From a virus, in the IMG/VR virus record IMGVR_UViG_3300025000_000276, positions 1 to 34,861 of that record: a stretch of 34,861 nucleotides of DNA. One strand, given 5' to 3'. A program made the translations under genes and the position numbers. The notes below the pieces were generated by a model that was not told where the DNA came from, ran no database searches, and saw nothing but the letters and a program-made list of their open reading frames with translations. The first letter of the stretch is position 1. The number at the start of each line of letters is the position of its first letter. This document shows, piece after piece, positions 1 through 6,901 of this stretch.

Positions 1-184
1 CGCCGTCACGCTCACCACTTTTGATGGTGTATTCCATCTCAAAGTCGGCTGGCTCTGAGTTGGCGGGGTCGTCTGTAATCTTTGCCGGGTAATCGTGCCC
101 GCTACAGCTTAAAACTAGCTGATAATCCGCGTCTTCAATCGTCAAATCAATGTTTTGCTGTATGTTTTTCCATTGCCTGCTCAT
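1..184 (-). CDS. Hypothetical protein, 3' part outside window
   Basis: The gene starts at 184 (ATG) and stays open to the left edge, so about 61 N-terminal residues are visible, beginning MSRQWKNIQQ. A good ribosome site (GGAGG, 5 nt spacing) precedes the ATG, and the start overlaps the stop of the upstream gene as ATGA, which supports translational coupling. The visible part is acidic, with a short Cys-containing segment (VLSCSGHDYP), and shows no domain I recognise. It is the last visible gene of the leftward operon that starts at the promoter near 829-857. Confidence 0.6.
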   Translation of the reverse strand, partial: MSRQWKNIQQNIDLTIEDADYQLVLSCSGHDYPAKITDDPANSEPADFEMEYTIKSGERDG

Positions 185-342
185 ATTGCCTCCATCAGCC
201 GTTCTGCCTCGGCCAGTTCTTCTTGCAAGCTCCGGTTGTATCTCTCGGCCACTTCGCCGAGATTACGAGCCTGCGCGTAACGTGAATTGGACGCCATGAC
301 CGCGTTGATACGGTCGATTCGGGCTTGAATATAGTCTCTCAT
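181..342 (-). CDS. Small hypothetical protein (53 aa), helical
   Basis: A 53-residue protein starting MRDYIQARID and ending in an Ala/Glu-rich stretch (EELAEAERLMEAI), predicted by eye to be almost wholly alpha-helical. Its start overlaps the stop of the preceding gene as ATGA, and its own stop overlaps the next start the same way, so it is probably translated by coupling. No function can be assigned. Confidence 0.6.
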   Translation of the reverse strand: MRDYIQARIDRINAVMASNSRYAQARNLGEVAERYNRSLQEELAEAERLMEAI

Positions 343-515
343 ACAAGCTCAACGCCTTCTTTTTTTGCGTTGAGTATGACACACTCAAGACGCTCTCCGC
401 TTCCGGCTGCGCGTCCAGCGGTTGCGCCGTGTCGTATTACCGCCGCGACCGCATTTGCAATACTGCGGTCAAATCCGATTTCGTTGATTGTGTAGTTTTC
501 AACTGTTTTTTTCAT
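339..515 (-). CDS. Small hypothetical protein (58 aa)
   Basis: A 58-residue protein (MKKTVENYTI...) with an Ala/Gly/Arg-rich middle. Its ATG shares one base with the TAA stop of the upstream gene (TAATG), and its stop overlaps the next start (ATGA). A purine-rich AAAGGCGGTGGC stretch lies just upstream as a ribosome site. It belongs to the four-gene run 790 to 1. I recognise no family. Confidence 0.6.
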   Translation of the reverse strand: MKKTVENYTINEIGFDRSIANAVAAVIRHGATAGRAAGSGERLECVILNAKKEGVELV

Positions 516-790
516 TATGCCACCGCCTTTGATTCCGGGTAAACTCTGACCAAAATAGTGGTCAGGAGGTCATTTCTGCTTTGATGCATTTGCTCGGCGG
601 CCTTATCAAGCCAAGCCCATGCATCTTGCGGCAAACACACCATGTTTGGCGTGCTTGGCTGTTCTGCATCAGCCCATGCTTTGTTTGGCATAAGTGGCGC
701 AAGACCCGCTACTACAAGCGCGTTGAACTTGCCAAGCGCCTTTATTCGTGTTTCAAGAGCCGGCACCACGTTGATTTTTTCAGTTTTCAT
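515..790 (-). CDS. Possible ribbon-helix-helix protein (91 aa)
   Basis: I chose the ATG at 790 because AAGAGG lies just upstream; a longer reading to 829 would run back into the promoter. The C-terminal 45 residues (a short strand around NMVCLPQDAW, a helix around AWLDKAAEQM, then SRNDLLTTILVRV) have the spacing of a CopG/Arc-type strand-helix-helix unit, which binds DNA as a dimer. The N-terminal half is unlike that family. The gene is first after the TTGCAA-type promoter at 829-857, so a regulatory role is plausible but inferred. Confidence 0.5.
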   Translation of the reverse strand: MKTEKINVVPALETRIKALGKFNALVVAGLAPLMPNKAWADAEQPSTPNMVCLPQDAWAWLDKAAEQMHQSRNDLLTTILVRVYPESKAVA

Positions 791-828
791 TTTCTTACCT
801 CTTTTGTTTTCGTTTCGCTCACAAACCA

Positions 829-857
829 ATCATAACATCATGCTTTTTGTTTTGCAA
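829..857 (-). promoter_or_regulatory. TTGCAA/TATGAT promoter, leftward
   Basis: On the minus strand TTGCAA (852-857) is followed after exactly 17 bp by TATGAT (829-834). It lies between two leftward genes and 39 bp before the ATG at 790. It is one of nine near-identical promoters in the window. Confidence 0.7.
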
Positions 858-866
858 GTCTTTTTT

Positions 867-983
867 TTATTTATTTTTCAAATCCTTTAAAATCCGCGCC
901 CACGCTTTGTTTGCCTTGTCGTCTGTTCCTGTCATCCAATCCGCCAGCAGCTCGTCGCACATCTTCACTAGTTGTTTGTTCAT
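867..983 (-). CDS. Small hypothetical protein (38 aa)
   Basis: Thirty-eight residues from ATG 983 (MNKQLVKMCDELL...), ending in a Lys-rich tail. The start overlaps the stop of the upstream gene as ATGA, and AAAGGCGTGG lies just upstream. An in-frame extension back to 1070 would overlap the neighbour deeply and is rejected. It is the last gene before the promoter at 829-857. Function unknown. Confidence 0.6.
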   Translation of the reverse strand: MNKQLVKMCDELLADWMTGTDDKANKAWARILKDLKNK

Positions 984-1213
984 TTTAACCACGCCTTTCT
1001 GAATTTGTTTAATACCTCGTCTGATGTTTCGCCCTTTTTCAGCAGTTTGATTGCGTCGGCAATCACCCATTCAATTCTATGTGGACTCTGCGCGGCTGCC
1101 TCTACGAGTTTGCGCATTAAGTAGTCGGTGCCGGTCAAAGATACTATCTCAGCCCTCATTTCAACCGTTTTTGGTGTTTCGTAGTTGTATAACGGTCTTG
1201 ATAAGATACTCAC
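980..1213 (-). CDS. Hypothetical protein (77 aa), GTG start
   Basis: The start is GTG, overlapping the stop of the upstream gene (GTGA at 1213-1210). The protein (MSILSRPLYN...) is mixed in charge, mostly helical in its second half, and ends FRKAWLK. No Cys pairs, membrane segment or known motif are visible. Tight overlap on both sides puts it in the same transcript as the flanking small genes. Confidence 0.6.
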   Translation of the reverse strand: MSILSRPLYNYETPKTVEMRAEIVSLTGTDYLMRKLVEAAAQSPHRIEWVIADAIKLLKKGETSDEVLNKFRKAWLK

Positions 1214-1413
1214 AACCCCATAACCTCCGTTAGTTCTTCGTCATTTAAGCCCAATAGCGCATCGTTTACGGCGTCATTGGTAATTGCATTGGTTATCAAC
1301 TCTATGCGCTCAATGCTTGCCATTTCCTGCGCCGCGTTGCTATGTTCTATCGTTGCGCCCATCAGCATAATCGTTACAATCACAGATGCCAGTATCAAAA
1401 CGTAATCTTTCAT
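1210..1413 (-). CDS. Small membrane-anchored or secreted protein (67 aa)
   Basis: I chose ATG 1413 because AAGCGAGG precedes it. Residues 3-21 (DYVLILASVIVTIMLMGAT) form a hydrophobic segment followed by a polar, acidic, helical tail of about 45 residues. This reads as an N-terminal membrane anchor or an uncleaved signal peptide. An AHN-like cleavage site (HSNAAQ) near residues 24-29 makes export possible. Phage proteins of this size and shape can be inner-membrane or lysis accessory proteins, but nothing here is diagnostic. Confidence 0.6.
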   Translation of the reverse strand: MKDYVLILASVIVTIMLMGATIEHSNAAQEMASIERIELITNAITNDAVNDALLGLNDEELTEVMGL

Positions 1414-1473
1414 TTGTTTGCCTCGCTTGTTTTGTTTCGTCTTGATATCTATCTGCACTTTGCCACAAAAACA

Positions 1474-1995
1474 TTAGCGTTTTTTTAAACAAACCTCAAT
1501 TTGTGCGCTGGCCTTGCCTCTGGTCTGGTCTATTTGCTGGTCTGCGGCGTAGTCGTAACCGTTATCCTCAATCCGGCAAAATTCAACAGTGCAAACATCT
1601 TCCAGCCATTTAAGCAGGATTTCCATTGATTTCACAGTGAACCTTGAGTGATGATTAGCGTTGAACTTCGACGGCCAGATACCTTTTTCATACAAAAAAA
1701 AGTCAGGCACGGCAAAATAAACGTATTCCCGCGCCACTCTTAGCCATTCTCGCAAAACAACCTCCGGCGATTTGAAGTGTTCAAGCACGTGAGAGGCATA
1801 AACAAAATCAAACGAGCCATCTGCAAATGGTAGATTGTGCGTGCTGCCATCGGGCAACGTATGCTGAGTAATCGGCTTGCCGTCTACGATTAACGGGTCA
1901 TTCCAACCGCCTATTTCTAAGCCGCTGCCAACAAAATATTTGTCATAAATGCCGAGTGCCCGGCGCTTTTCGGTGAGTTTACTTGTTTCGTTCAT
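1474..1995 (-). CDS. Class I SAM-dependent methyltransferase (173 aa)
   Basis: It resembles the methyltransferase type 11 group. A short glycine motif (LEIGGWNDP) sits where the SAM-binding loop is expected, and the segment DFVYASHVLEHF matches the conserved post-strand-4 motif with an HVLEH signature. This N-terminus is shorter than usual for a full Rossmann methyltransferase, so SAM binding may be atypical. ATG 1995 overlaps the stop of the upstream methyltransferase as ATGA. The neighbours are another methyltransferase and two glycosyltransferase-like genes, which suggests modification of a small molecule or glycan rather than DNA. Substrate unknown. Confidence 0.75.
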   Translation of the reverse strand: MNETSKLTEKRRALGIYDKYFVGSGLEIGGWNDPLIVDGKPITQHTLPDGSTHNLPFADGSFDFVYASHVLEHFKSPEVVLREWLRVAREYVYFAVPDFFLYEKGIWPSKFNANHHSRFTVKSMEILLKWLEDVCTVEFCRIEDNGYDYAADQQIDQTRGKASAQIEVCLKKR

Positions 1996-2492
1996 CTGAA
2001 AAACCACCAATCAGCCACTTCTTCGCCCTCATTTGCAGCGTGATAATACAGAATACCGCGCTCATTGCAGAACTGAATAACTGCCGCGCTTGCCCTGCCG
2101 TTGTCAGCCCAGTCGTGCCCGGCTACAATACCGCCGTCTTTCATTTTGTCATACCATGCGCAGAGCTCTTTGTAAACATGCTTCGGCGCGTGGTTATCGT
2201 CGATGTAAAGATAATCAAGCGAGCCGTCTTTGAATAGATTTGCCGCTGTGATAGCCTCATGGCGTATGATTACAACGTTTTCTTTGCCAGCAAAACGAAA
2301 CTCGGTCTGCCGCATCCACAAAATACAATCGGCGTTGTAGTCAGGATTCCAGCTATCAATCAACGAAAGCCGCTCGATGTTCAAGCTATCAAAAATCATC
2401 TGAGCGTTTGCGCCTGCTGCTACGCCCAATTCAACCGCGTTAACTGGCTGATTGCCAAAGATTTCAACTGCCATTTTTAATGATTCACGCAT
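1992..2492 (-). CDS. Class I SAM-dependent methyltransferase (166 aa)
   Basis: Motif I is clear (VELGVAAGAN, residues about 20-29), followed by an acidic strand-2 end (LIDSW) and a strand-4 motif LYIDDNHAPKHVYKEL; GGIVAGHDW follows. This is the layout of the methyltransferase_24 / cephalosporin hydroxylase-like group, where the IDxxH element holds the active site or a metal. A strong ribosome site (GGAGG) precedes the ATG. It overlaps the genes on both sides and is probably in one operon with the glycosyltransferase-like genes upstream. Substrate unknown. Confidence 0.75.
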   Translation of the reverse strand: MRESLKMAVEIFGNQPVNAVELGVAAGANAQMIFDSLNIERLSLIDSWNPDYNADCILWMRQTEFRFAGKENVVIIRHEAITAANLFKDGSLDYLYIDDNHAPKHVYKELCAWYDKMKDGGIVAGHDWADNGRASAAVIQFCNERGILYYHAANEGEEVADWWFFR

Positions 2493-3135
2493 TATTAGCG
2501 CCTCCTGTCAGGTTCTTTAAAAGATTGTTAGCTATCAAATCAGATACCACAATCTCTTCTGTTTCAAAATCGTGCCCGTTGCCGTCTTTTGGCTGCCACG
2601 GCTCATTTATGTTATGGATTTTGCTCTTAAAAAAATCAAAACCAGCGATTGCAAGCTCTTTCGGTTGGTATCGTATAATATCAAGAATCGCGCAAACGCC
2701 TGTTGTCGGTATGCTGCCTATTGTGCAAAAGCTGCTGATAAAGTTGGCGGGTGTTTGCGCAAAGTGCCGCGTGTTCTGCAATAGCGCCCTTCTTGTCTGC
2801 TGAACATATCGAAAATCACCACTCTTACCCGCTATTTCTCGGCCTCCAGTGTGCTTGTTGAACGCAAAATCAAAAGGATATTTGAAGAATAAAAACTTTG
2901 GGTTATCGCGCCGGATTCTCTCATCAACGCCTTTGATTGAGCGCCCAAAGAACGAATAATACACGTCTACGCGCCTGCACTCATTAAAAAACTCGTAGTT
3001 GTTAGCCCTCACGATAACATTAAAGCGGTTCAGCTCTTTTGCGCTCAGGTTCACTACGGACGGCGCAGAGCCTAAGATAATTACAGAGCGCCCGGCAAAA
3101 TACTTCTCAACCAGACTTTCTTGCAAAAGCATCAT
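2485..3135 (-). CDS. GT29-like (sialyltransferase-like) glycosyltransferase family protein (216 aa)
   Basis: The N-terminal motif GRSVIILGSAPSV followed by FNVIVRANNYEF resembles the L-sialylmotif region of GT29 enzymes (a G-S/N-x-P-S loop, then an R-x-N motif). A later TTGVCAILDI...IAGFDFF block resembles the second conserved region (PTTG...G-DF). I set the start at the tandem ATGs 3135/3132 behind AAGGGC, giving about 28 bp overlap with the upstream gene. Family members transfer sugars from nucleotide donors; the acceptor here is unknown. It shares its general layout with the duplicated protein at 29835-30896. Confidence 0.6.
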   Translation of the reverse strand: MMLLQESLVEKYFAGRSVIILGSAPSVVNLSAKELNRFNVIVRANNYEFFNECRRVDVYYSFFGRSIKGVDERIRRDNPKFLFFKYPFDFAFNKHTGGREIAGKSGDFRYVQQTRRALLQNTRHFAQTPANFISSFCTIGSIPTTGVCAILDIIRYQPKELAIAGFDFFKSKIHNINEPWQPKDGNGHDFETEEIVVSDLIANNLLKNLTGGANNA

Positions 3136-3799
3136 ATAGCCCTTGATATTCAGAATCCCACACATGATACGTGGTCTTTTTACAGCATACCTTTTTCGGC
3201 GTGATTTGTCTAATAAAAACTGTTGGCGATTTGCGTATCTTATCAGCGAAAACAACAAGACAATCTTTATTCAAGCCCTCTGCAAGTGCCGTTCCCCAGC
3301 CCTGCTGACACACAATCAAATCAGCTCCTCTGAACAATGCAACTGTTTCAAAATAGCTCTGGCTCACAATCTCAGTCACGTTTGCGTATTTTTCTATCGA
3401 CTTATTAGCAATGTGCAGCACAATATAGCCACACATGCGCAAATCATCTATAATCCGCTGCATTACTGCTTTGTCGGGTGTCATTTCATTACGCGAACCC
3501 ATGCCATTATAGCCAGCAGCAAAGATTGCAATCGGCTTATGCTCAATCTCAAAATCATCGGCGCAATCATAACCCATGTCGGCAAGCTGCGTTGTGTCGG
3601 GGGTTTCTTTGCCTTCAAGATACGAAAAAACTTTGTCGCACTTGCGGCAACGGTCGAACTTCTCAACTTTTACCGGCAAATGTGCAAAGATTTCAGGGTA
3701 ATTCGATAGCACGGTGACATTGCCTTCTGCCGCCTCTTTGCGCGCTAATGGCTCAAGATAAATTGAATCGCCAAAGCCTGATAAGCCTCTTATAACCAC
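3107..3799 (-). CDS. GT9-like (heptosyltransferase-like) protein (230 aa)
   Basis: A GTG start at 3799 follows AAGGAG with 8 nt spacing. The N-terminus (MVIRGLSGFGDSIYLEP) resembles the opening of ADP-heptose:LPS heptosyltransferases, where a G-D motif ends the first loop. The C-terminal half has FRGADLIVCQQGWGTALAEGL, comparable to the family's D-S/T-G-x-x-H loop though the His is absent. It is shorter than typical GT9 enzymes (about 320-350 aa), so it may be a reduced phage version. It overlaps the GT29-like gene downstream. A role in altering a surface glycan, or an unusual phage modification, is inferred. Confidence 0.6.
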   Translation of the reverse strand: MVIRGLSGFGDSIYLEPLARKEAAEGNVTVLSNYPEIFAHLPVKVEKFDRCRKCDKVFSYLEGKETPDTTQLADMGYDCADDFEIEHKPIAIFAAGYNGMGSRNEMTPDKAVMQRIIDDLRMCGYIVLHIANKSIEKYANVTEIVSQSYFETVALFRGADLIVCQQGWGTALAEGLNKDCLVVFADKIRKSPTVFIRQITPKKVCCKKTTYHVWDSEYQGLYDAFARKSG

Positions 3800-3966
3800 G
3801 GTTCAAGCTCCTTCTTTGTTTTCTTCGCAAACCGCCCAACATAACCCATGCACTTCTGAAAAAGTGTAGGTAATTCCTTGCCCTTGCAGTAGTTTTTAAC
3901 TTGATTCTGCGTGGCGCGTTTTCGGCACTGTTCTCGATTTCCGCAACTGTGGCATGTTTTTAGCAT
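3790..3966 (-). CDS. Cys-containing miniprotein (58 aa)
   Basis: From ATG 3966 the product starts MLKTCHSCGN and has a CxxC pair at residues 5-8 plus Cys14, Cys27 and Cys39 in a very basic background (many Lys and Arg). This looks like a small zinc-binding module, common in phage early regions. A GGAGG site precedes the start, and both ends overlap neighbours. Partner and function unknown. Confidence 0.65.
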   Translation of the reverse strand: MLKTCHSCGNREQCRKRATQNQVKNYCKGKELPTLFQKCMGYVGRFAKKTKKELEPWL

Positions 3967-4220
3967 TTTGCCTCCAAGTCGTCAGGCGAATTTACATAAT
4001 AGCCAATAAAGGCCGCTTCAATGTATGTGTAAGCGCAACATTTCATGCAGACGCAATAAATCTTTGCGCTGTTTAAGTCTGGCGTTCCGTGTTCATTTAT
4101 TTGCATTTGCAGCGGTTGCCATTTATGTTTGCACTTTCTTGTTATTTCGCTCCACTTTGTGTTTTGGCGATCTGCGTATTTATAGCCGCCAACTGATTTT
4201 TGTTTAAATGTTATCAGCAT
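3960..4220 (-). CDS. Cys-rich hypothetical protein (86 aa)
   Basis: An 86-residue protein with Cys at CKHKW and a cluster YCVCMKCCAYTY, which could bind a metal ion. It ends DDLEAKC. GAGG sits only 3 nt before the ATG, but the start overlaps the upstream stop, so coupled translation is likely. No family recognised. Confidence 0.6.
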   Translation of the reverse strand: MLITFKQKSVGGYKYADRQNTKWSEITRKCKHKWQPLQMQINEHGTPDLNSAKIYCVCMKCCAYTYIEAAFIGYYVNSPDDLEAKC

Positions 4221-4423
4221 TTCCTCAACTCCACCAACACCGCCGACAAATCAAGGCTTGCACGTTTTGCGGCTGCGAATTTGCGAGACGGGCGCGGGTC
4301 GTATTTGTCATGCTTGCCGTAGTCGCTTTTGTGGTATTCTTTGATTTCTTCAATCGCAAGCTCTGCGAGTCTGATAAACCGCTTTGCTTCTGTGATTGCT
4401 TGTTCTAGTTTCGGGGTTCTCAT
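4214..4423 (-). CDS. Hypothetical protein (69 aa), helical and basic
   Basis: Starts MRTPKLEQAI after GAGG at good spacing. The first 30 residues form a likely amphipathic helix (EAKRFIRLAELAIEEIKEY); the middle is charged and Tyr/Asp-rich, and the end is another helix. It is the first sizeable gene downstream of the promoter at 4553-4581, with a strong GCAA-loop hairpin just before its ribosome site. Function unknown. Confidence 0.6.
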   Translation of the reverse strand: MRTPKLEQAITEAKRFIRLAELAIEEIKEYHKSDYGKHDKYDPRPSRKFAAAKRASLDLSAVLVELRKC

Positions 4424-4436
4424 GTTGATTCCTCAT

Positions 4437-4454
4437 GGCGGGCTTGCGCCCGCC
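4437..4454 (-). promoter_or_regulatory. GNRA-loop leader hairpin
   Basis: On the minus strand GGCGGGC-GCAA-GCCCGCC forms a perfect 7-bp GC stem closed by a GCAA tetraloop. It ends directly before the ribosome site of the gene starting at 4423. No T-run follows, so it is not a classic terminator; an RNA-stability or translation-control role is more likely. Confidence 0.6.
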
Positions 4455-4461
4455 GATAGTG

Positions 4462-4530
4462 TTAGTCTGCGAAGTCGAAAAGAGTTGATTCTTTTGATTC
4501 TTGCCGATAAAATCTTGATAATTCATTCAT
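4462..4530 (-). CDS. Possible 22-aa leader peptide
   Basis: ATG 4530 opens a 22-residue frame (MNELSRFYRQ...) ending FDFAD at a TAA just before the GCAA hairpin. AAGAGG is 2 nt upstream, which is close; a second ATG at 4526 in another frame has better spacing and would read into the next gene. The arrangement of promoter, tiny frame, hairpin and gene resembles a leader peptide, but the evidence is thin. Confidence 0.3.
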   Translation of the reverse strand: MNELSRFYRQESKESTLFDFAD

Positions 4531-4552
4531 TACCTCTTTTCTAAGTTTCCTG

Positions 4553-4581
4553 ATTCTAGCACTATCTTTTACAAATTGCAA
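4553..4581 (-). promoter_or_regulatory. TTGCAA/TAGAAT promoter, leftward
   Basis: Minus-strand TTGCAA (4576-4581), 17 bp, TAGAAT (4553-4558) with TGC just before the -10 (extended -10). It would drive the glycosyltransferase/methyltransferase operon to its left. Confidence 0.7.
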
Positions 4582-4588
4582 GTTATTT

Positions 4589-4614
4589 TTGAGCAGTTTT
4601 ACAACATGCTCGGG
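4589..4614 (-). repeat. Intergenic inverted repeat, copy A
   Basis: GAGCA (4591-4595) and TGCTC (4607-4611) pair around an 11-nt loop. The plus-strand pattern GAGC-N9/10-CATGCTC-GGG is shared with copies B (5766-5791) and C (7112-7136). It lies just after the RNA ligase stop and before the promoter at 4553-4581. Confidence 0.55.
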
Positions 4615-4621
4615 TTGACTC

Positions 4622-5755
4622 TTACAGATTATGTTTAAGTAAAAATGATGGGTGGATAAACTTAAACGACTTCATACCGTTGATGTTCTGGTCGGCAAGC
4701 CTTACGACAAAGCCCTCTGCGATCGTATCGGCCAGCTTTGAGCGTGAATTTATTTGCCGCTCTTGCATAATTGCGTCAAGACTACCGCATCTGCCGCGAA
4801 ACAAAGCAGGCACGCAATCAAAGCCGAGTGCTGATAAATGCGGCGTTGCGCTTGTCATGATCCACTGAAAAGCAGCGCGGGTTTTGCTGTTGCATGACTT
4901 CATGTTGAAAATATAATATTTCAGGCAATCAACACCATATTTATTGCCCTGCACATTCGGCGCTATGATTTCGCCTTGCAGTATCAAATACCCGTTAGCA
5001 GGCAAATTCAACGCGGCGTGCAATGCTTTCATGCGCTCTTTAATGCTTTGCGACCTTGCAAATTCCCAGTAAACAGAACTATCCGGTTTATCAAGCATCT
5101 GATTTCTGCTGCAAACCATGAACTCTTCCGGCATAAACCAGCCGCCTTTGGGCTTGTAAATGTAAGTTGTTGATGTGCCGTCTACCTTTTCGGTTATCTC
5201 GATTTCTTGCCCTTGCCAATGCGCAAGCAATCGCGGGTTAATGTTCTGATAGCGTTCTTCATCGGTCTTGCTGACAATGTGAACCGGGAAAGGCATTGCG
5301 CCGGTCAGTCTGCGGTAACGGCGGCCAATAAAAGGTATCTTGGCAAGAATCTGCTGCCACCATTTTAAGCGCGGCTTTGGTCGCGTGATTTTTAGTTCAT
5401 CTTCGGCTTCTGGGTCGTGCTTCTTCACGCCGATAATGTCGGTAACATCATCGCCAACCTTAAAAGTTTTGCCGGTAAATTCTTTCAGCATACTTATCGG
5501 CTTTGCAAGCCCCTGCGAAAGCTGTTTCATACATTTAATGGTTCTGACTCTGAATTTGCGAGCACGCATAAATTCAAACATCGGCATGTCGGGCAGAATG
5601 CTGTCGAGTTCAAAATATACGCAGGCATCGCCAGCAACAAACTCCCCTTTTTGCGCCACGCATTGCCAGCCGTCGATTATGACAAGGCAAATGTTGTCGG
5701 CTCCCGGTATTTCCCGAACTTCTTTGATTTCTCGAATTATAGCTAGTTTTCTCAT
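4622..5755 (-). CDS. RNA ligase, DRB0094/Rnl5-like family (377 aa)
   Basis: The nucleotidyltransferase motif I is EKVDGTS, with Lys190 as the likely AMP-accepting residue. Motif IV (EGFVVR) and motif V (KSFKFIHPSF) are near the C-terminus, and QGEII lies between. The N-terminal 105 residues (HADNICLVIIDGWQ-type start, FELDSILPD, RTIKCMKQLSQGL) form the OB-like domain seen before the ligase core in the Deinococcus DRB0094 group. Such enzymes seal 5'-phosphate/3'-OH RNA ends, often with the 3'-OH strand in a duplex, and in phages they may repair tRNAs cut by host nucleases. AAGGAAG precedes the start, behind hairpin repeat B. All key residues appear present. Confidence 0.85.
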   Translation of the reverse strand: MRKLAIIREIKEVREIPGADNICLVIIDGWQCVAQKGEFVAGDACVYFELDSILPDMPMFEFMRARKFRVRTIKCMKQLSQGLAKPISMLKEFTGKTFKVGDDVTDIIGVKKHDPEAEDELKITRPKPRLKWWQQILAKIPFIGRRYRRLTGAMPFPVHIVSKTDEERYQNINPRLLAHWQGQEIEITEKVDGTSTTYIYKPKGGWFMPEEFMVCSRNQMLDKPDSSVYWEFARSQSIKERMKALHAALNLPANGYLILQGEIIAPNVQGNKYGVDCLKYYIFNMKSCNSKTRAAFQWIMTSATPHLSALGFDCVPALFRGRCGSLDAIMQERQINSRSKLADTIAEGFVVRLADQNINGMKSFKFIHPSFLLKHNL

Positions 5756-5765
5756 AACTTCCTTT

Positions 5766-5791
5766 CTGAGCAGTTTAAGCCATGCTCAGGG
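5766..5791 (-). repeat. Intergenic inverted repeat, copy B
   Basis: A perfect 7-bp stem CTGAGCA (5766-5772) / TGCTCAG (5783-5789) with a 10-nt loop. It lies between the clamp stop and the RNA ligase ribosome site (AAAGGAAG follows the hairpin directly). It is the best-formed of the three related copies. Confidence 0.65.
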
Positions 5792-5797
5792 CAAATC

Positions 5798-6892
5798 TCA
5801 ATAGCTTAACGGCATCAAAACAGCCTGCAACGGCTCATCGTCGATAGACTCAAAAAGCGCCGGATAACTCGGTGTTGTCATCTTAACGCTGCACTCATCG
5901 CAATTTACCGCGCCAAGAAAATCAGTCAGAAAGCTGGCGTTAAAAGCAATGTTAATCGGCTCCCCGGTCAGCTTGCAATCAATAGTCGATTCTGCTTTCC
6001 CGTTATCGTTGCTTTTCGACCAAAGTTTGATTGAGTTGTTTGCGAAATCAAGGTTGACCATGTTTGAGTTGTTGCGCGCAATCGGCATCAGACTCTTAAC
6101 GGCCTGCGCAAACTCTTTGCGAAAAAACACGGCTTCGATTGCGTGCTCTTTCGGCATGACGCGTTCCCATTTTGGAAAAACGCCATCAACCATGCGCGTA
6201 ATAAACGTCACACCTTCACGCTGAAACACAAGCTGCTCTTTGAACTTGCCGATTTTCACCATATCAGCGCCGGTCAGCATCGCAATCACTTCTTTAACTG
6301 CACGTATCGGCACAATAAACGGCTCTTTCATGCCTTCTGGCGCGTCGATTGTAATTTTGTTGGCTGCAAGGCGCTTGCTGTCGGTTGAAACAACGATAGG
6401 CACTTCTGAAAAGTCCACAAGCACGCTTTTTTGAACCGGGTTGCCGTCCTCTGTGCTCGCCGCGATACCGCCGCGCTTAATTGCATGTGCAAGCTCGCTG
6501 CCTTTGATTTCAACAAGCCCATCAACATCAGGAATCGGCGGGTAATCGTCAGCATCAAGCGTTCTCACGCTGAACACGCTCTTGCCTGCTGTTAGCTGCA
6601 ATTCATCGTTAATCAGCTCAACGCGCACCGGAAACAGCAAATCAGACGGCAAGCCTGAAATAAGCTCAAGTAGTAGTTTGGCGGGTGCGGTAATTTTACC
6701 ACACTTCTGAACGTCTGCCGCAACTTCGACGATCTGCATAACCTCTTGGTCGGTTCCGACAATTTTTACTTTGTCACCGTTGGCATCAATCAGCACGTTT
6801 AAAAGCACTGGTCTGGCCGTTTTGGTTGCAACTGCTTTTGATGCAATCGCAACCGCGTTTTTTAGTTCTCCTGCGTCGATTTCAAAAATCAT
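5798..6892 (-). CDS. dnaN: DNA polymerase III beta sliding clamp (364 aa)
   Basis: Length is that of bacterial beta clamps (about 366 aa), with the expected three-fold layout: an N-terminal strand set with VAIASKAVATKTARPVLLN, a central block SVRTLDADDYPPIPDVDG (the classic F-x-x-x-x-D-x-D-Y/F-P motif), and a third domain with AFNASFLTDFLGAV (the family's F-N-x-x-Y/F-L-x-D). The ring tethers DNA polymerase and other clamp-binding proteins. No phage polymerase gene is in the window, so it may serve the host replicase or a polymerase elsewhere. GGAGATATT precedes the ATG. Replacement of the usual PVRP C-terminal tail by LMPLSY is within family range. Confidence 0.9.
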   Translation of the reverse strand: MIFEIDAGELKNAVAIASKAVATKTARPVLLNVLIDANGDKVKIVGTDQEVMQIVEVAADVQKCGKITAPAKLLLELISGLPSDLLFPVRVELINDELQLTAGKSVFSVRTLDADDYPPIPDVDGLVEIKGSELAHAIKRGGIAASTEDGNPVQKSVLVDFSEVPIVVSTDSKRLAANKITIDAPEGMKEPFIVPIRAVKEVIAMLTGADMVKIGKFKEQLVFQREGVTFITRMVDGVFPKWERVMPKEHAIEAVFFRKEFAQAVKSLMPIARNNSNMVNLDFANNSIKLWSKSNDNGKAESTIDCKLTGEPINIAFNASFLTDFLGAVNCDECSVKMTTPSYPALFESIDDEPLQAVLMPLSY

Positions 6893-6901
6893 AATATCTC
6901 C

